From Rhodococcus jostii NBRC 16295 (GTDB lineage Bacteria; Actinomycetota; Actinomycetes; Mycobacteriales; Mycobacteriaceae): a stretch of 38,647 nt of DNA. This document shows positions 25,136-33,574 of this stretch, one piece after another (within the stretch, counting starts at the first letter, position 1; the number at the start of each line of letters is the position of its first letter). The notes under the pieces were generated by a model that saw nothing but the letters and a program-made list of their open reading frames with translations, was not told the DNA's origin and did no database searches. A program made the position numbers and the translations under genes. The stretch is taken from assembly GCF_001894825.1 (NCBI RefSeq), contig NZ_BCWY01000053.1, positions 1 through 38,647 of the forward strand, in the 5' to 3' direction.

Positions 25136-25789
25136 ATGCAACCGGCAATGAAATTAGAGCGAACGAGCCTAGTAGACCAGGCCGTCGAACAACTGCGTAG
25201 TCAGATCATTGATGGGTCGCTGCCCCCCGGCACCCCTTTGCCCGAGGGGCAGATCAGCGATTCGCTAGGCATCGCCCGACCTACCGTCCGCGAAGTGCTC
25301 CTGCGGCTGCAGAACGACGGCCTAGTCCAGAAACAGGGCCGCGGATTGCCACTTGCCGTCACCCGCATCAGCCGTGAAGACCTCATCGACATCTTCACGG
25401 CACGGTTTCATCTCGAAGCGGCCGGCGCCCGATCATTCGACACCGCGACCGAGAACGCTCGCGAGGCGGTGGATCGAAGCCTCGAGGAGCTCGAGGCCGC
25501 GGTCGCCTCGTCCGACCGGCTCGCACAGGTTCGGCTCGACTCTCAATGCCATACCGCAGTTGTCGGCCTGACCGGTTCTCGACGATTGGTCGCCGCGCAC
25601 ACCCAGCTGTTGGTGGAGGCTCGACTCGCTGCGGTCACATCGCGCGGCGCCGATCGCGTCGTTGCCGTGGCCAACCACCGTGAGTTTGTCGACCTGCTTC
25701 GGGCAGGACAGACAGAAGCCGCCTGTAAGCAGCTCGAAAGGCGAATGAACGTTGCACGCGATCGGGTCTTGCAGAACCTCCCCGGCTGA
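25136..25789 (+). CDS. GntR-family regulator, FCD (FadR) type
   Basis: 217 residues. The N-terminal 75 residues are a GntR wHTH (..LVDQAVEQLRSQIIDGSLPP.., ..LPEGQISDSLGIARPTVREV.., ..LLRLQNDGLVQKQG..). The rest is an all-helical FCD domain (..IDIFTARFHLEAAGARSFD.., with His/Asp residues in ..QCHTAVVGLTGSRRLV.. and ..VANHREFVDLL.. that in this family bind a metal and a carboxylic acid ligand). It precedes the ABC importer by 280 bases in the same direction. The element repeated at 24677 and 30231 has the CTAG/GTT-CAAC look of FadR-type operators, so this protein is the natural candidate to bind both. Confidence 0.88.
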   Translation: MQPAMKLERTSLVDQAVEQLRSQIIDGSLPPGTPLPEGQISDSLGIARPTVREVLLRLQNDGLVQKQGRGLPLAVTRISREDLIDIFTARFHLEAAGARSFDTATENAREAVDRSLEELEAAVASSDRLAQVRLDSQCHTAVVGLTGSRRLVAAHTQLLVEARLAAVTSRGADRVVAVANHREFVDLLRAGQTEAACKQLERRMNVARDRVLQNLPG

Positions 25790-26068
25790 TCAACCGGGCT
25801 GCAACAGTTCCGATACCTCATTAGACGCTGAGGACGACAACTGTCGATGGCGCACCTGCATAGCTGATAGCGCCGTCCTCTGTCCACTCGACTGCGAGTT
25901 CTTCACACGAAACACCTGATCGGACAAAGAAATGCCGACAACAGGGATACGAAGTAGCGGCGCCGCCACCAAGAGCAGGGTGGACATCCCGTTCCACGGG
26001 ATCAGCGCGATCGAGGACGAAGAAACCACGTTCGCCCATCCTGCTTACACCTCGGAGGCGAGGCCGAC

Positions 26069-27124
26069 GTGGTGAAGAAGTTCGCCTGCGTGGCACTCGC
26101 GCTCGGCGTCTTAACGACGCTAGTCGCGTGCGTATCGACGAGTACCAGCGACAGTGCAAATGGAGTGGATACGGTTCTCGTCGAGGGATTCGGCGCCGAG
26201 TACCAGGACCTTTTCGAGGAGCAGATCGCCAAGCCGTTCACAGAGGAAACCGGTATCCAGGTCAAGTATTCGGCAGGCGGGTCGGGCGCGGAACAGTACG
26301 CGGCCATCCGGGCCGCCAATGGCGACCCCGGTTTCGATCTCGCTGTGATGACCAGTCTCGAGCTATATCAGGGTAGCCGGGACGAGATGCTCACCCCGGT
26401 GACGCCGCAGCAGGTGCCGAATATGGCCCGCCTGCCGCAAAAACTGCTGAATAACACCTACGGCGTCGGTGCGATCCAGGACATCCAGCAGGTCGTGCTG
26501 ATGTACAACCGCACGGCATTTCCGCAGCCGCCCACGAGCTGGGGAGTGCAGTGGGATCCGGAATATCGCTCGGGTGCGCTGATCTTCAACCCAGCCAATA
26601 TTCTCGGTGTCTACGCATTGCTCAACGCCGCCGAGCTGGACGGCGGAGGAATCGACGACATAGATCCTGGGTTCGCCCGGACAGTGGAACTGGCCAAATA
26701 CGCCCTCGCCACGCCGACAAGATCGGCCGAGGCGGTGCCGTTCATGGCGAAGGAAACCGCCACTGCATTCCCCTACCTGGATGGCCGCGCCGCGATCTAC
26801 TCCAAAACCAACAACTACGACTTCACGGTTCCGCGTGAGGGAACGTATGCGTCACTGGGCTCCCTCGGTATCCCGGTCGGTGCCACGCACAAGGATTCGG
26901 CCTACAAACTCATCGACTACTGGCTTTCCGAAGAGGTGCAGCAGCGTTGGGCGCTTGCGTACAACGTCGGGCCCGCGATCACCGGTCTGCAGTTCTCCCC
27001 GGACTTCGCGGCCAAACACATCACGACTCCTGAGGCGCTGGAAGAGATCAAGATCGCTGATGCGGCAACTGTGGTGAAGAACCGTACCGAGTGGTCGCGG
27101 CAGTGGGCGGAGGCCGTCCGGTGA
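26069..27124 (+). CDS. ABC transporter substrate-binding lipoprotein (polyamine/iron type)
   Basis: 351 residues from the GTG at 26069 (GGAGGCGAGG upstream; a second GTG follows directly). The signal peptide ends in the lipobox LVAC with the lipidated Cys at residue 21, so the mature protein is membrane-anchored on the outside. The remainder (..VLVEGFGAEYQDLFEEQIAK.., ..FTEETGIQVKYSAGG.., ..NPANILGVYALLNAAELD..) is of the PotD/AfuA class of extracellular solute-binding proteins. The gene overlaps the first permease gene by 4 bases (GTGA). Ligand unknown. Confidence 0.88.
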   Translation: MVKKFACVALALGVLTTLVACVSTSTSDSANGVDTVLVEGFGAEYQDLFEEQIAKPFTEETGIQVKYSAGGSGAEQYAAIRAANGDPGFDLAVMTSLELYQGSRDEMLTPVTPQQVPNMARLPQKLLNNTYGVGAIQDIQQVVLMYNRTAFPQPPTSWGVQWDPEYRSGALIFNPANILGVYALLNAAELDGGGIDDIDPGFARTVELAKYALATPTRSAEAVPFMAKETATAFPYLDGRAAIYSKTNNYDFTVPREGTYASLGSLGIPVGATHKDSAYKLIDYWLSEEVQQRWALAYNVGPAITGLQFSPDFAAKHITTPEALEEIKIADAATVVKNRTEWSRQWAEAVR

Positions 27125-28017
27125 CCGCGATTGTTTCGTCCACCCCCACTCCTACGTCCAGGCGCTCGCCGACACGTAGACGTTCGGGGCTGCGGTGGTT
27201 GACTTTGCCCGCCACGGTTTGGGTTCTGGCAGTCTTCGCCATCCCGACTGCGATGCTGCTTGCCAGCAGCGTGCTGACCTTCGACGGGGCCAAGGTCACG
27301 GGACCGATCACCACCGCGAACTATACGAACCTGTTCGGCGACAACTACTTCTGGTCCGTGCTGTGGGACACCGTCTCGATCTCGGTCGTGGTGGGAGCAG
27401 TGTGTACGGCCGCAGGACTGCTGGTGGCGCATTTCATCGTCCGATCCGGGTCTCGGTTCCGCACACTCGTCCTGCTTGTCGTTGTCTCTCCCCTGGTGTC
27501 CAGCGTCGTGGTCCGTACCTACGGCTGGCTGGTGCTGTTGCAGGACGACGGGCTGGTCAACCAGATCCTGCTCTGGACCAGGCTTGCCGACTCACCGGTG
27601 GCGTTCATCGGGTCGAAGTTCGCGGTGATCGTCGGGCTCGTGCACGTGCTCCTGCCGTTCGCGGTGTTCACCGCGATGGCGAGTGTGCAGAGCGTCGATC
27701 CGGTCCTCGAGCGCGCGTCCCGCGATCTCGGTGCCGGACCGGTCACCACGTTCTACCGGATCACACTGCCGCTGATCCGGCCCGGCCTGATTGCCGGTTT
27801 CATGCTCACGTTCGCGATCAGTCTCGGCGCGTATGCCTCGGCCGCAATCCTCGGCGGAGGACGAGTGCAAACGCTCGCAACCCTGGTTCGCGACCGCATG
27901 GTCGTCAGCCTCGAATGGGGCCAAGCCGCGGCGATCGCCGCGGTCATCCTCCTGATCAGTGCAATCACGGTCTCTGCGCTGGCGTGGGCCGGCCGCCGTT
28001 CATCGAAGGGGGTATGA
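27121..28017 (+). CDS. ABC transporter permease 1 (PotB-like)
   Basis: 298 residues from the GTG at 27121, which overlaps the stop of the binding-protein gene. Six hydrophobic segments follow a basic N-terminus (..TSRRSPTRRRSGLRWL..). The cytoplasmic EAA loop is present as ..LERASRDLGAGPVTTFYRI..TLPLIRPG.., where the ATPase docks. It forms the membrane channel with the next permease. Its stop overlaps the next start (ATGA). Confidence 0.9.
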   Translation: MTAIVSSTPTPTSRRSPTRRRSGLRWLTLPATVWVLAVFAIPTAMLLASSVLTFDGAKVTGPITTANYTNLFGDNYFWSVLWDTVSISVVVGAVCTAAGLLVAHFIVRSGSRFRTLVLLVVVSPLVSSVVVRTYGWLVLLQDDGLVNQILLWTRLADSPVAFIGSKFAVIVGLVHVLLPFAVFTAMASVQSVDPVLERASRDLGAGPVTTFYRITLPLIRPGLIAGFMLTFAISLGAYASAAILGGGRVQTLATLVRDRMVVSLEWGQAAAIAAVILLISAITVSALAWAGRRSSKGV

Positions 28018-28826
28018 CGATGCGTTTCCATCCGTGGCTGATGCTGCGCACCGCGCTACTCGTGCTCGTACTCGCCTTCGTAACTGTGCCGATGATCGTC
28101 GTGGTCTGGACCTCCATCCAGCCCGACATCTACCCCGCGTTTCCGCCCAGCGGGCTTTCCCTGCGCTGGTGGAGTTCCGCGCTCACCCCCGAGTGGCTCC
28201 TGCCCATGGCGCTGTCCGCCCAAATCGCGCTCTATTCCGCAGCGTGCGCGGTCGTGGTGGGCTCGGCCGCAGCCTATGCCCTCGCCCGCGGACCGGCCCG
28301 CGGCCGCTCCCTTCTTGAAGGCTTCCTCGCCAGCCCACTACTGCTACCCGAAATCGTGATCAGCCTGTCCGTCGTCCAGCTGATCTCACTCCTCAGCGCA
28401 AGAGAACTGATCGGTCCCACCCTGCTGGTCATAACCCACGTCACGATCGGCATCCCCTTCGTCCTACGCACCGTGGGAGTCAGCCTGCTCGGTGTCAACC
28501 CGCTATGGGAACGCGCGGCCCGTGACCTCGGCGCCTCGGCGTGGCGCACGTTCGCCACGATCACGCTGCCAATGATGAAGTCGGGGATGTTCGCGGGAGC
28601 CCTGTTCGCCTTCATCGTCTCGTTCAACAACGTCGAGCTCTCCCTGTTCCTCACCACGCGCGATTCGAACACGCTGCCCATCCGACTACTGCAGTACATG
28701 GAGTACGAGTACTCGCCGACCCTCGCCTGCGTCGCGGTCACCAGCGTCGTCGGCATCTGCCTCATCACGGGCGTGGCATCTCGGTTCGTTCGCCTGACCG
28801 AGTTCGTCCACGGAGGTACCAAGTGA
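28014..28826 (+). CDS. ABC transporter permease 2 (PotC-like)
   Basis: 270 residues from the ATG at 28014 with AAGGGGG just upstream; a second ATG follows two codons later. It has six membrane segments and the EAA loop ..LWERAARDLGASAWRTFATI..TLPMMKSG... It overlaps permease 1 by 4 bases and the ATPase gene by 4 bases, so the subunits are probably made in fixed proportion. Confidence 0.9.
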   Translation: MTMRFHPWLMLRTALLVLVLAFVTVPMIVVVWTSIQPDIYPAFPPSGLSLRWWSSALTPEWLLPMALSAQIALYSAACAVVVGSAAAYALARGPARGRSLLEGFLASPLLLPEIVISLSVVQLISLLSARELIGPTLLVITHVTIGIPFVLRTVGVSLLGVNPLWERAARDLGASAWRTFATITLPMMKSGMFAGALFAFIVSFNNVELSLFLTTRDSNTLPIRLLQYMEYEYSPTLACVAVTSVVGICLITGVASRFVRLTEFVHGGTK

Positions 28827-29938
28827 CCGCACACGTACGCGCCGCCACGCGAGCGAACACCGGCGGCTCCGCCGTCGCGTTGCGTGGTATCCGTAAAGAA
28901 TTCGGTTCGTCGGCGGCCGTCGAAAACCTCGATCTCGACGTGCATCCCGGCGAATTCCTCACTCTGCTCGGCCCCTCGGGCTGCGGCAAGACGACAACCC
29001 TGAACATGGTGGCAGGCTTCCTGACGCCCGACGCCGGACGCATCCTGCTCGACGGCCAGGATGTCCACCACCTGCCACCGGACCGGCGCGACACCGCGAT
29101 GGTCTTCCAGCAGTACGCCCTCTTCCCGCACCTGACCGTCGGCCAGAACGTCGGATACGGGCTGCGGATGCGCAAACGCCCGAAAGTGGAGATCCGCGAC
29201 CGTGTTTCGGACGCGCTCGATCGTGTCGGCCTCGCCGGGGCCGAGGATCGTCTGACCACCCAGCTTTCCGGCGGGCAGCAACAGCGCGTCGCCCTCGCCA
29301 GGGCGATCGTAGTGCGCCCGAAGATACTACTGTTCGACGAGCCACTATCGAACTTGGATCTCAAGTTGCGCGAGCAACTCCGACTGGAGATCAAGCACCT
29401 TCAACGCGAACTCGGAATCACCTCGATCTTCGTCACCCATGATCAGACCGAGGCACTGGTGATGAGCGATCGGATAGCGGTGATGCGCGCCGGCCGGATC
29501 GAGCAACTCGGTACGCCCGAGGCGATCTACCAGGAACCGGCGAACGCGTTCGTGGCCGGGTTCGTCGGCCAGTCCAACCTGATCCCCGGCGTTTGTGTCG
29601 AGGTCGGGTCGGGTGAATGCCTCGTCCGACTGTCCACTACCGACACACTGCATGCGCGACACTCCGGAACGGTCGCAGCGGGTGACCCGGTCCGCGTCCT
29701 TCTCAGGCCGGAGGCGCTCCGCCTGGGCGGTACGGATGCCGCGACGTCGATCGCGGGGCGGGTGGTCGAGGTCGTCAACGAAGGCAGTCTCGCCACCGTT
29801 GTCCTGGAGATCACCCCGGACGTTCGGCTCCGGGTATCCGTGCCCGATCCAGGCGCGCTCAGCCTGCCCGCGCTCGGCAACGAGATCGACGTCACCGTTC
29901 CCGAGGGCGCCGCTCGCGCCCTACCTGCCGGCAACTAG
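28823..29938 (+). CDS. ABC transporter ATP-binding protein (PotA-like)
   Basis: 371 residues from the GTG at 28823, with GGAGGT upstream and overlapping the permease stop. Motifs in order: Walker A GPSGCGKTT, Q-loop FQQYALFP, signature LSGGQQQR, Walker B ILLFDEP, D-loop SNLD and H-loop VTHDQ. A C-terminal TOBE-like domain (..VRVLLRPEALRLGG.., ..EGSLATVVLEI..) is typical of polyamine, iron and spermidine importers. It powers the importer from the cytoplasm. It is the last gene of the unit. Confidence 0.92.
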   Translation: MTAHVRAATRANTGGSAVALRGIRKEFGSSAAVENLDLDVHPGEFLTLLGPSGCGKTTTLNMVAGFLTPDAGRILLDGQDVHHLPPDRRDTAMVFQQYALFPHLTVGQNVGYGLRMRKRPKVEIRDRVSDALDRVGLAGAEDRLTTQLSGGQQQRVALARAIVVRPKILLFDEPLSNLDLKLREQLRLEIKHLQRELGITSIFVTHDQTEALVMSDRIAVMRAGRIEQLGTPEAIYQEPANAFVAGFVGQSNLIPGVCVEVGSGECLVRLSTTDTLHARHSGTVAAGDPVRVLLRPEALRLGGTDAATSIAGRVVEVVNEGSLATVVLEITPDVRLRVSVPDPGALSLPALGNEIDVTVPEGAARALPAGN

Positions 29939-30380
29939 CAACCACACGTATCGGCTGGAAATTACGGCAATCCGCAACGTCAGCGACACCGACTGTGCGC
30001 GCTCTCAACTCGATTCCCGGTCGAATGCACGGTGGGGGTTACCGGCCGACTGATCTGTCTGAGACGTGTCCTCCCCGAGGCGTGTAACCGACCTTGCGCG
30101 CTCAGTCTTCGACCGGCGAGCCCGGCAGAATCACCCGCTCCTTGGGCGCTTATTCGGCGGCGGTACCTGCGGAGACGTCACCGGTGGGAGGCGGGAATAA
30201 TCGGGCGAGGGCAAGGTGACAACCTAGTAACTAGACAACCTAGTAGGGTCGCTCTATGATTTCCCTTACACGAGCAGGACAGCTAGGGCGTGGCTCACGG
30301 CAGGACACCTGAGACTCACGGCCGCCCTCCGCGCAGCGGTTCCCAAGCTCGACTCCTCTCCATTACCGAAAGGCCGCAAA
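29939..30380. other. Gap with promoter 2 and leader
   Basis: No gene. The left 280 bases have no coding signal. The promoter at 30232-30260 and an untranslated leader of about 115 bases precede the second lyase gene. AACCTAGTA occurs twice (30221-30229 and 30237-30245) around the -35. Confidence 0.5.
30232..30260 (+). promoter_or_regulatory. Promoter/operator 2 of the transport cluster
   Basis: TAGACA (30232-30237), 17-base spacer, TATGAT (30255-30260). The -35 is embedded in CTAGACAACC (30231-30240), identical to the element at 24677-24686, and flanked by a direct repeat of ACAACCTAGTA. Spacing and position match promoter 1 exactly. Confidence 0.75.
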
Positions 30381-31631
30381 GTGCGAGAATCGACCGACCT
30401 CACCAACGCCCAGCTGTGGGGCAAGGTGACATCGCTAGCGCTCCAGAACTCGCCGGATATCGGGCTCCGCCTGCACCAACTGCCCGAATTTGTCCGTGCG
30501 TTCGCCGAAATCAAACTGGCTGCGGCCCGCACGAACCGAGACCTGGGCCTGCTCGACAAGACCCGCGCGAACGCCATCGAGGAGGCGGCCGTCGAAGTCG
30601 CGCACGGTGAGCTGCTGGATCAGTTTCCGCTGCGAGTCGTTGCCGTTGGCGGCGGAACGTCAACGAACATGAATGTCAACGAAGTGCTGGCCTCCCGGGC
30701 GACCCAGCTTCTTCCGAGTGGATCCGAGCTGACGATTCACCCGAATGACCACGTGAATCGGTCCCAGTCCTCCAACGACGCCTATCCGACAGCCGCAAGG
30801 CTGCTCCTTGCCCGTCAGGCGCTGGACGTGGCATCCGCCCTGCGAAATCTTGCGCGTAGCTTCATTCGACAGGCCGAGCGACACTCTGGTGTGGAGAGGC
30901 TGGGGCGCACCGGCTGGCAGGACGCCGTCATGGTTTCGGTGTCCGAGATCCACACGGCGCAGGCGGCCGCCGCAGAGCGATTCGCCGACCAGTTCGAGGT
31001 CGCAGCGCAGGCACTCTACGCCGTTCCGCTCGGCGGGACGGTTCTCGGAACCGGGGTCGGGGCGCCAGACGGATTCGCGGCCGCAGTCGTACAGCAACTG
31101 GCAGACATTACGGGACTGCCCCTGCGTCCAAGCGCCAACCCGATCGACGCCTTCGCGCATGCCGACGGTTACTCGGCGCTGGCCGACACCGCAGCACGGT
31201 GCGCCAGCATCTTGTACAAGCTGAGCCACGACCTCCGGGTCTTGAGCTCTGGCCCGAACGGTGGGTTGTCGGAGGTAATTCTGCCGAAACTTCAGCCTGG
31301 GTCGTCGATCATGCCAGGCAAGGTCAATCCGGTCGTGCCCAGCATGGTGGGACAGGCCAGCTTCTCAATTCGCGCGGCGGCTACGGCGGTAAGTTTGGCT
31401 GTCGCCGGAGGCGAGCCCGACTTCAACTCGAACAGCCCCTCGGTCGTCGCCTCCTTGTCGCCGGCGCTCACCGAACTGGCCGCTGTGATTCCGGTCTTTG
31501 CCGAGAAGTGCATCGACGGCTTGGAGTGGAACAGGGACCGACTCGCCATCCTCGCTTCTCGCCCGTTCGACTCGCTCATTACCCAGGCGGAAGAAGACGG
31601 CTATGACGCCGTCGCCAGCCACGCGGTTTAG
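30381..31631 (+). CDS. Aspartase/fumarase-superfamily lyase, shortened and divergent
   Basis: 416 residues from the GTG at 30381 (AAAGG 7 bases upstream). The superfamily cores are present: GGGTSTNMNVNEVLASRA, DHVNRSQSSNDAYPTA and GSSIMPGKVNP with the catalytic Ser. It differs from the aspartase at 21031 in three ways. It lacks the N-terminal ~35 residues (the LG..VP..LYGV part). It lacks most of the C-terminal domain. It reads GRTGWQDA where aspartases have GRT(H/Q)LQDA. The binding pocket is therefore altered, and the substrate may be a larger or N-substituted amino acid rather than aspartate. It is probably a C-N lyase giving fumarate. It is controlled by promoter 2 and followed by a transporter gene. 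Confidence 0.82.
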   Translation: MRESTDLTNAQLWGKVTSLALQNSPDIGLRLHQLPEFVRAFAEIKLAAARTNRDLGLLDKTRANAIEEAAVEVAHGELLDQFPLRVVAVGGGTSTNMNVNEVLASRATQLLPSGSELTIHPNDHVNRSQSSNDAYPTAARLLLARQALDVASALRNLARSFIRQAERHSGVERLGRTGWQDAVMVSVSEIHTAQAAAAERFADQFEVAAQALYAVPLGGTVLGTGVGAPDGFAAAVVQQLADITGLPLRPSANPIDAFAHADGYSALADTAARCASILYKLSHDLRVLSSGPNGGLSEVILPKLQPGSSIMPGKVNPVVPSMVGQASFSIRAAATAVSLAVAGGEPDFNSNSPSVVASLSPALTELAAVIPVFAEKCIDGLEWNRDRLAILASRPFDSLITQAEEDGYDAVASHAV

Positions 31632-31835
31632 GGCGCTTTCCGCTATCGGCACCTGGCTGACTACTGCGTATCGCCGCTCGAATATCAGAGCGGCGCAGTC
31701 TTGTTCGCCGCACTCTGACAATACCCCGGCGCCTCGAAGCCGGGGAACTGAAGAAGATCGAATCGCTGTCACAGTCCAGAGCATCGTTCGCCTGGCAGCG
31801 CATCGCCCTACAGGACACCGGATTGGACCAGAAAG

Positions 31836-33419
31836 ATGCAAAGCACCACCGCCCCTGTCGTCGACAGCAGCAGTAGGACGATGAAGATCCTCTTCCGGGC
31901 GATCAGCGCGATCGAACGTGCCGGAAACAAGCTCCCCAACCCATTCTGGTTGTTCTGGATCATGGCCGGAATCGTGGGCGGTCTCAGCTTCGTCCTCTCG
32001 CTGGCCGGAGTATCGGTTACCTTGCCGAACTCCGGTGAAGTCGTGGAGGTCAAGAACCTACTTTCCCTCGAGGGGATCGGTTATGCCGCGGAGTCCGCTC
32101 TCGACAACTATTCGGAGTTTCCAGCTGTTTCCCTTGTGATCGCAATGATTCTCGGCGTGAGTATCGCTGAGGCGAGTGGACTCATGACCGCTCTCCTCCG
32201 AGCTACCGTGATCCGCATGCCGGCTCGCTGGGTGACGTTCGCGGTCGCTTTTGGCTCGATGATCTCGCACGTATTGGGTGATTCGGCGTACATGGTGATG
32301 ATTCCGCTCGGAGCATTGGCCTTCCGTGCTGTGGGACGGAGCCCTGTTCTCGGTGTCCTCGTTGCATTTGTGTCGGTGTCGGCGGGCTTCAACGCGAGTC
32401 CACTCGTCACGCCGTCCGCAGCGATTCGGGCCTCACTGACAACTGCGGCCGCGCAGACGGTCGATCCCGACTATGTGGTTACCCCCGTTGCGACGTTCTT
32501 CTATGCAGCAGTCGCGTCTGTGTACTTGTCGATCGTCATCACACTGGTGGTCGAGTTTGTCCTGGCGAAACGTCCTGAGTTCAGTCAGTGGCCTGCGGCG
32601 GATGATGATTCGCCTGCCGACGGTGCGGCCGCGGGGGACGTGACTGACTTGGATGTGCAGCTCACCTCGTTGGAACGCCGGGGGCTGAAGCGGGCCGGCG
32701 TCGCGCTCGTCGTCTATGTCGCGGCTGTGATAGCGCTTATGCTGGTTCCGGGCTCCCCTCTGCTCGGCGAGAACGGCAGTATCGTGCAGTCGGTGGTGGT
32801 GCTGAACATCACCGTGTTCATCGGCCTGCTGTTTGCGGTAGTGGGATTTGTCTACGGGCGGGCGACAGGGAGCGTGACGTCGCTGTCAGCGCTTCCGAAG
32901 ATCATGGCGGACGGCATCATTCCGGTCGCGCCGGTGCTCGTGTTGTTCTTCGCCGCTTCACAGTTTCTGGGCTACTTCGAATGGACCGGGCTGGGCTCCG
33001 TTATCACGGTCGAGGGCGCTGACCTCCTGCACAAATTGAACGCCCCTCATCTGGTCGTTCTGGTCATCGTGGTCTTCGCGATCGCGGTACTGAATCTGGT
33101 GATCTCGAGCGGAACCGCAATGTGGTCCATCCTCGCGCCGATTCTGGTGCCGATGATGATGTACGTCGGCATGCGGCCGGAGGCGACGCTGGCGGCCTTC
33201 ATGATCGGCGATTCGGCTACCGGACCGGTCACGCCGATGAACGCCTTCTTCATTCTTGCGCTCGGATACGTGCAGCTATACAAGAAGAACGCAGGAATCG
33301 GAACGGTCATTTCCTTCGCGATACCCATATCCATCGCAGTCCTCATCTCCTGGTCTGGACTCTTCGTCGTCTGGTACCTGCTCGGTGTCCCGCTGGGCCC
33401 CGGCGGCTACCTCTATTGA
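31836..33419 (+). CDS. AbgT-family transporter
   Basis: 527 residues with about a dozen hydrophobic segments. AbgT-family signatures are visible: NPFWLFWIMAGIVGG near the start, HVLGDSAYMVMIPLGALAF, VSAGFNASPL, and near the end SGTAMWSILAPILVPMMM and GDSATGPVTPMNAF. E. coli AbgT takes up p-aminobenzoyl-glutamate, and other members export sulfonamides. In this context uptake of an N-acyl or N-aryl amino dicarboxylate is plausible. The ATG at 31836 lacks a strong ribosome site (CAGAAAG at 7 bases). It stands 204 bases after the lyase, in the same direction, and may be co-transcribed. Confidence 0.88.
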   Translation: MQSTTAPVVDSSSRTMKILFRAISAIERAGNKLPNPFWLFWIMAGIVGGLSFVLSLAGVSVTLPNSGEVVEVKNLLSLEGIGYAAESALDNYSEFPAVSLVIAMILGVSIAEASGLMTALLRATVIRMPARWVTFAVAFGSMISHVLGDSAYMVMIPLGALAFRAVGRSPVLGVLVAFVSVSAGFNASPLVTPSAAIRASLTTAAAQTVDPDYVVTPVATFFYAAVASVYLSIVITLVVEFVLAKRPEFSQWPAADDDSPADGAAAGDVTDLDVQLTSLERRGLKRAGVALVVYVAAVIALMLVPGSPLLGENGSIVQSVVVLNITVFIGLLFAVVGFVYGRATGSVTSLSALPKIMADGIIPVAPVLVLFFAASQFLGYFEWTGLGSVITVEGADLLHKLNAPHLVVLVIVVFAIAVLNLVISSGTAMWSILAPILVPMMMYVGMRPEATLAAFMIGDSATGPVTPMNAFFILALGYVQLYKKNAGIGTVISFAIPISIAVLISWSGLFVVWYLLGVPLGPGGYLY

Positions 33420-33523
33420 CCCTCCCTGCAAACATCGCCATATCCAAGTGATCGTCCGATGCTGTTGCACACCTGAGAAATTCGACAACATCTCTGCTGA
33501 CGACCAAAAGTCTGAGGTTCGGC

Positions 33524-33558
33524 GGTTCGGCGGTTGGGCACGTCCCAACCGCCGAACC
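33524..33558. terminator. Perfect 15-bp hairpin before the dehydrogenase gene
   Basis: GGTTCGGCGGTTGGG (33524-33538) and CCCAACCGCCGAACC (33544-33558) pair perfectly with loop CACGT. It ends 16 bases before the dehydrogenase start and 105 bases after the transporter stop. There is no T run on the plus strand, so it may be a terminator for the transporter, a control hairpin for the next gene, or a protein-binding palindrome. Confidence 0.55.
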
Positions 33559-33574
33559 AGAAAGAAGCCACCCC

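Noticed and set aside
28274..29281. 335-codon minus-strand frame
   Set aside because: Antisense to the permease 2 and ATPase genes of the ABC operon.
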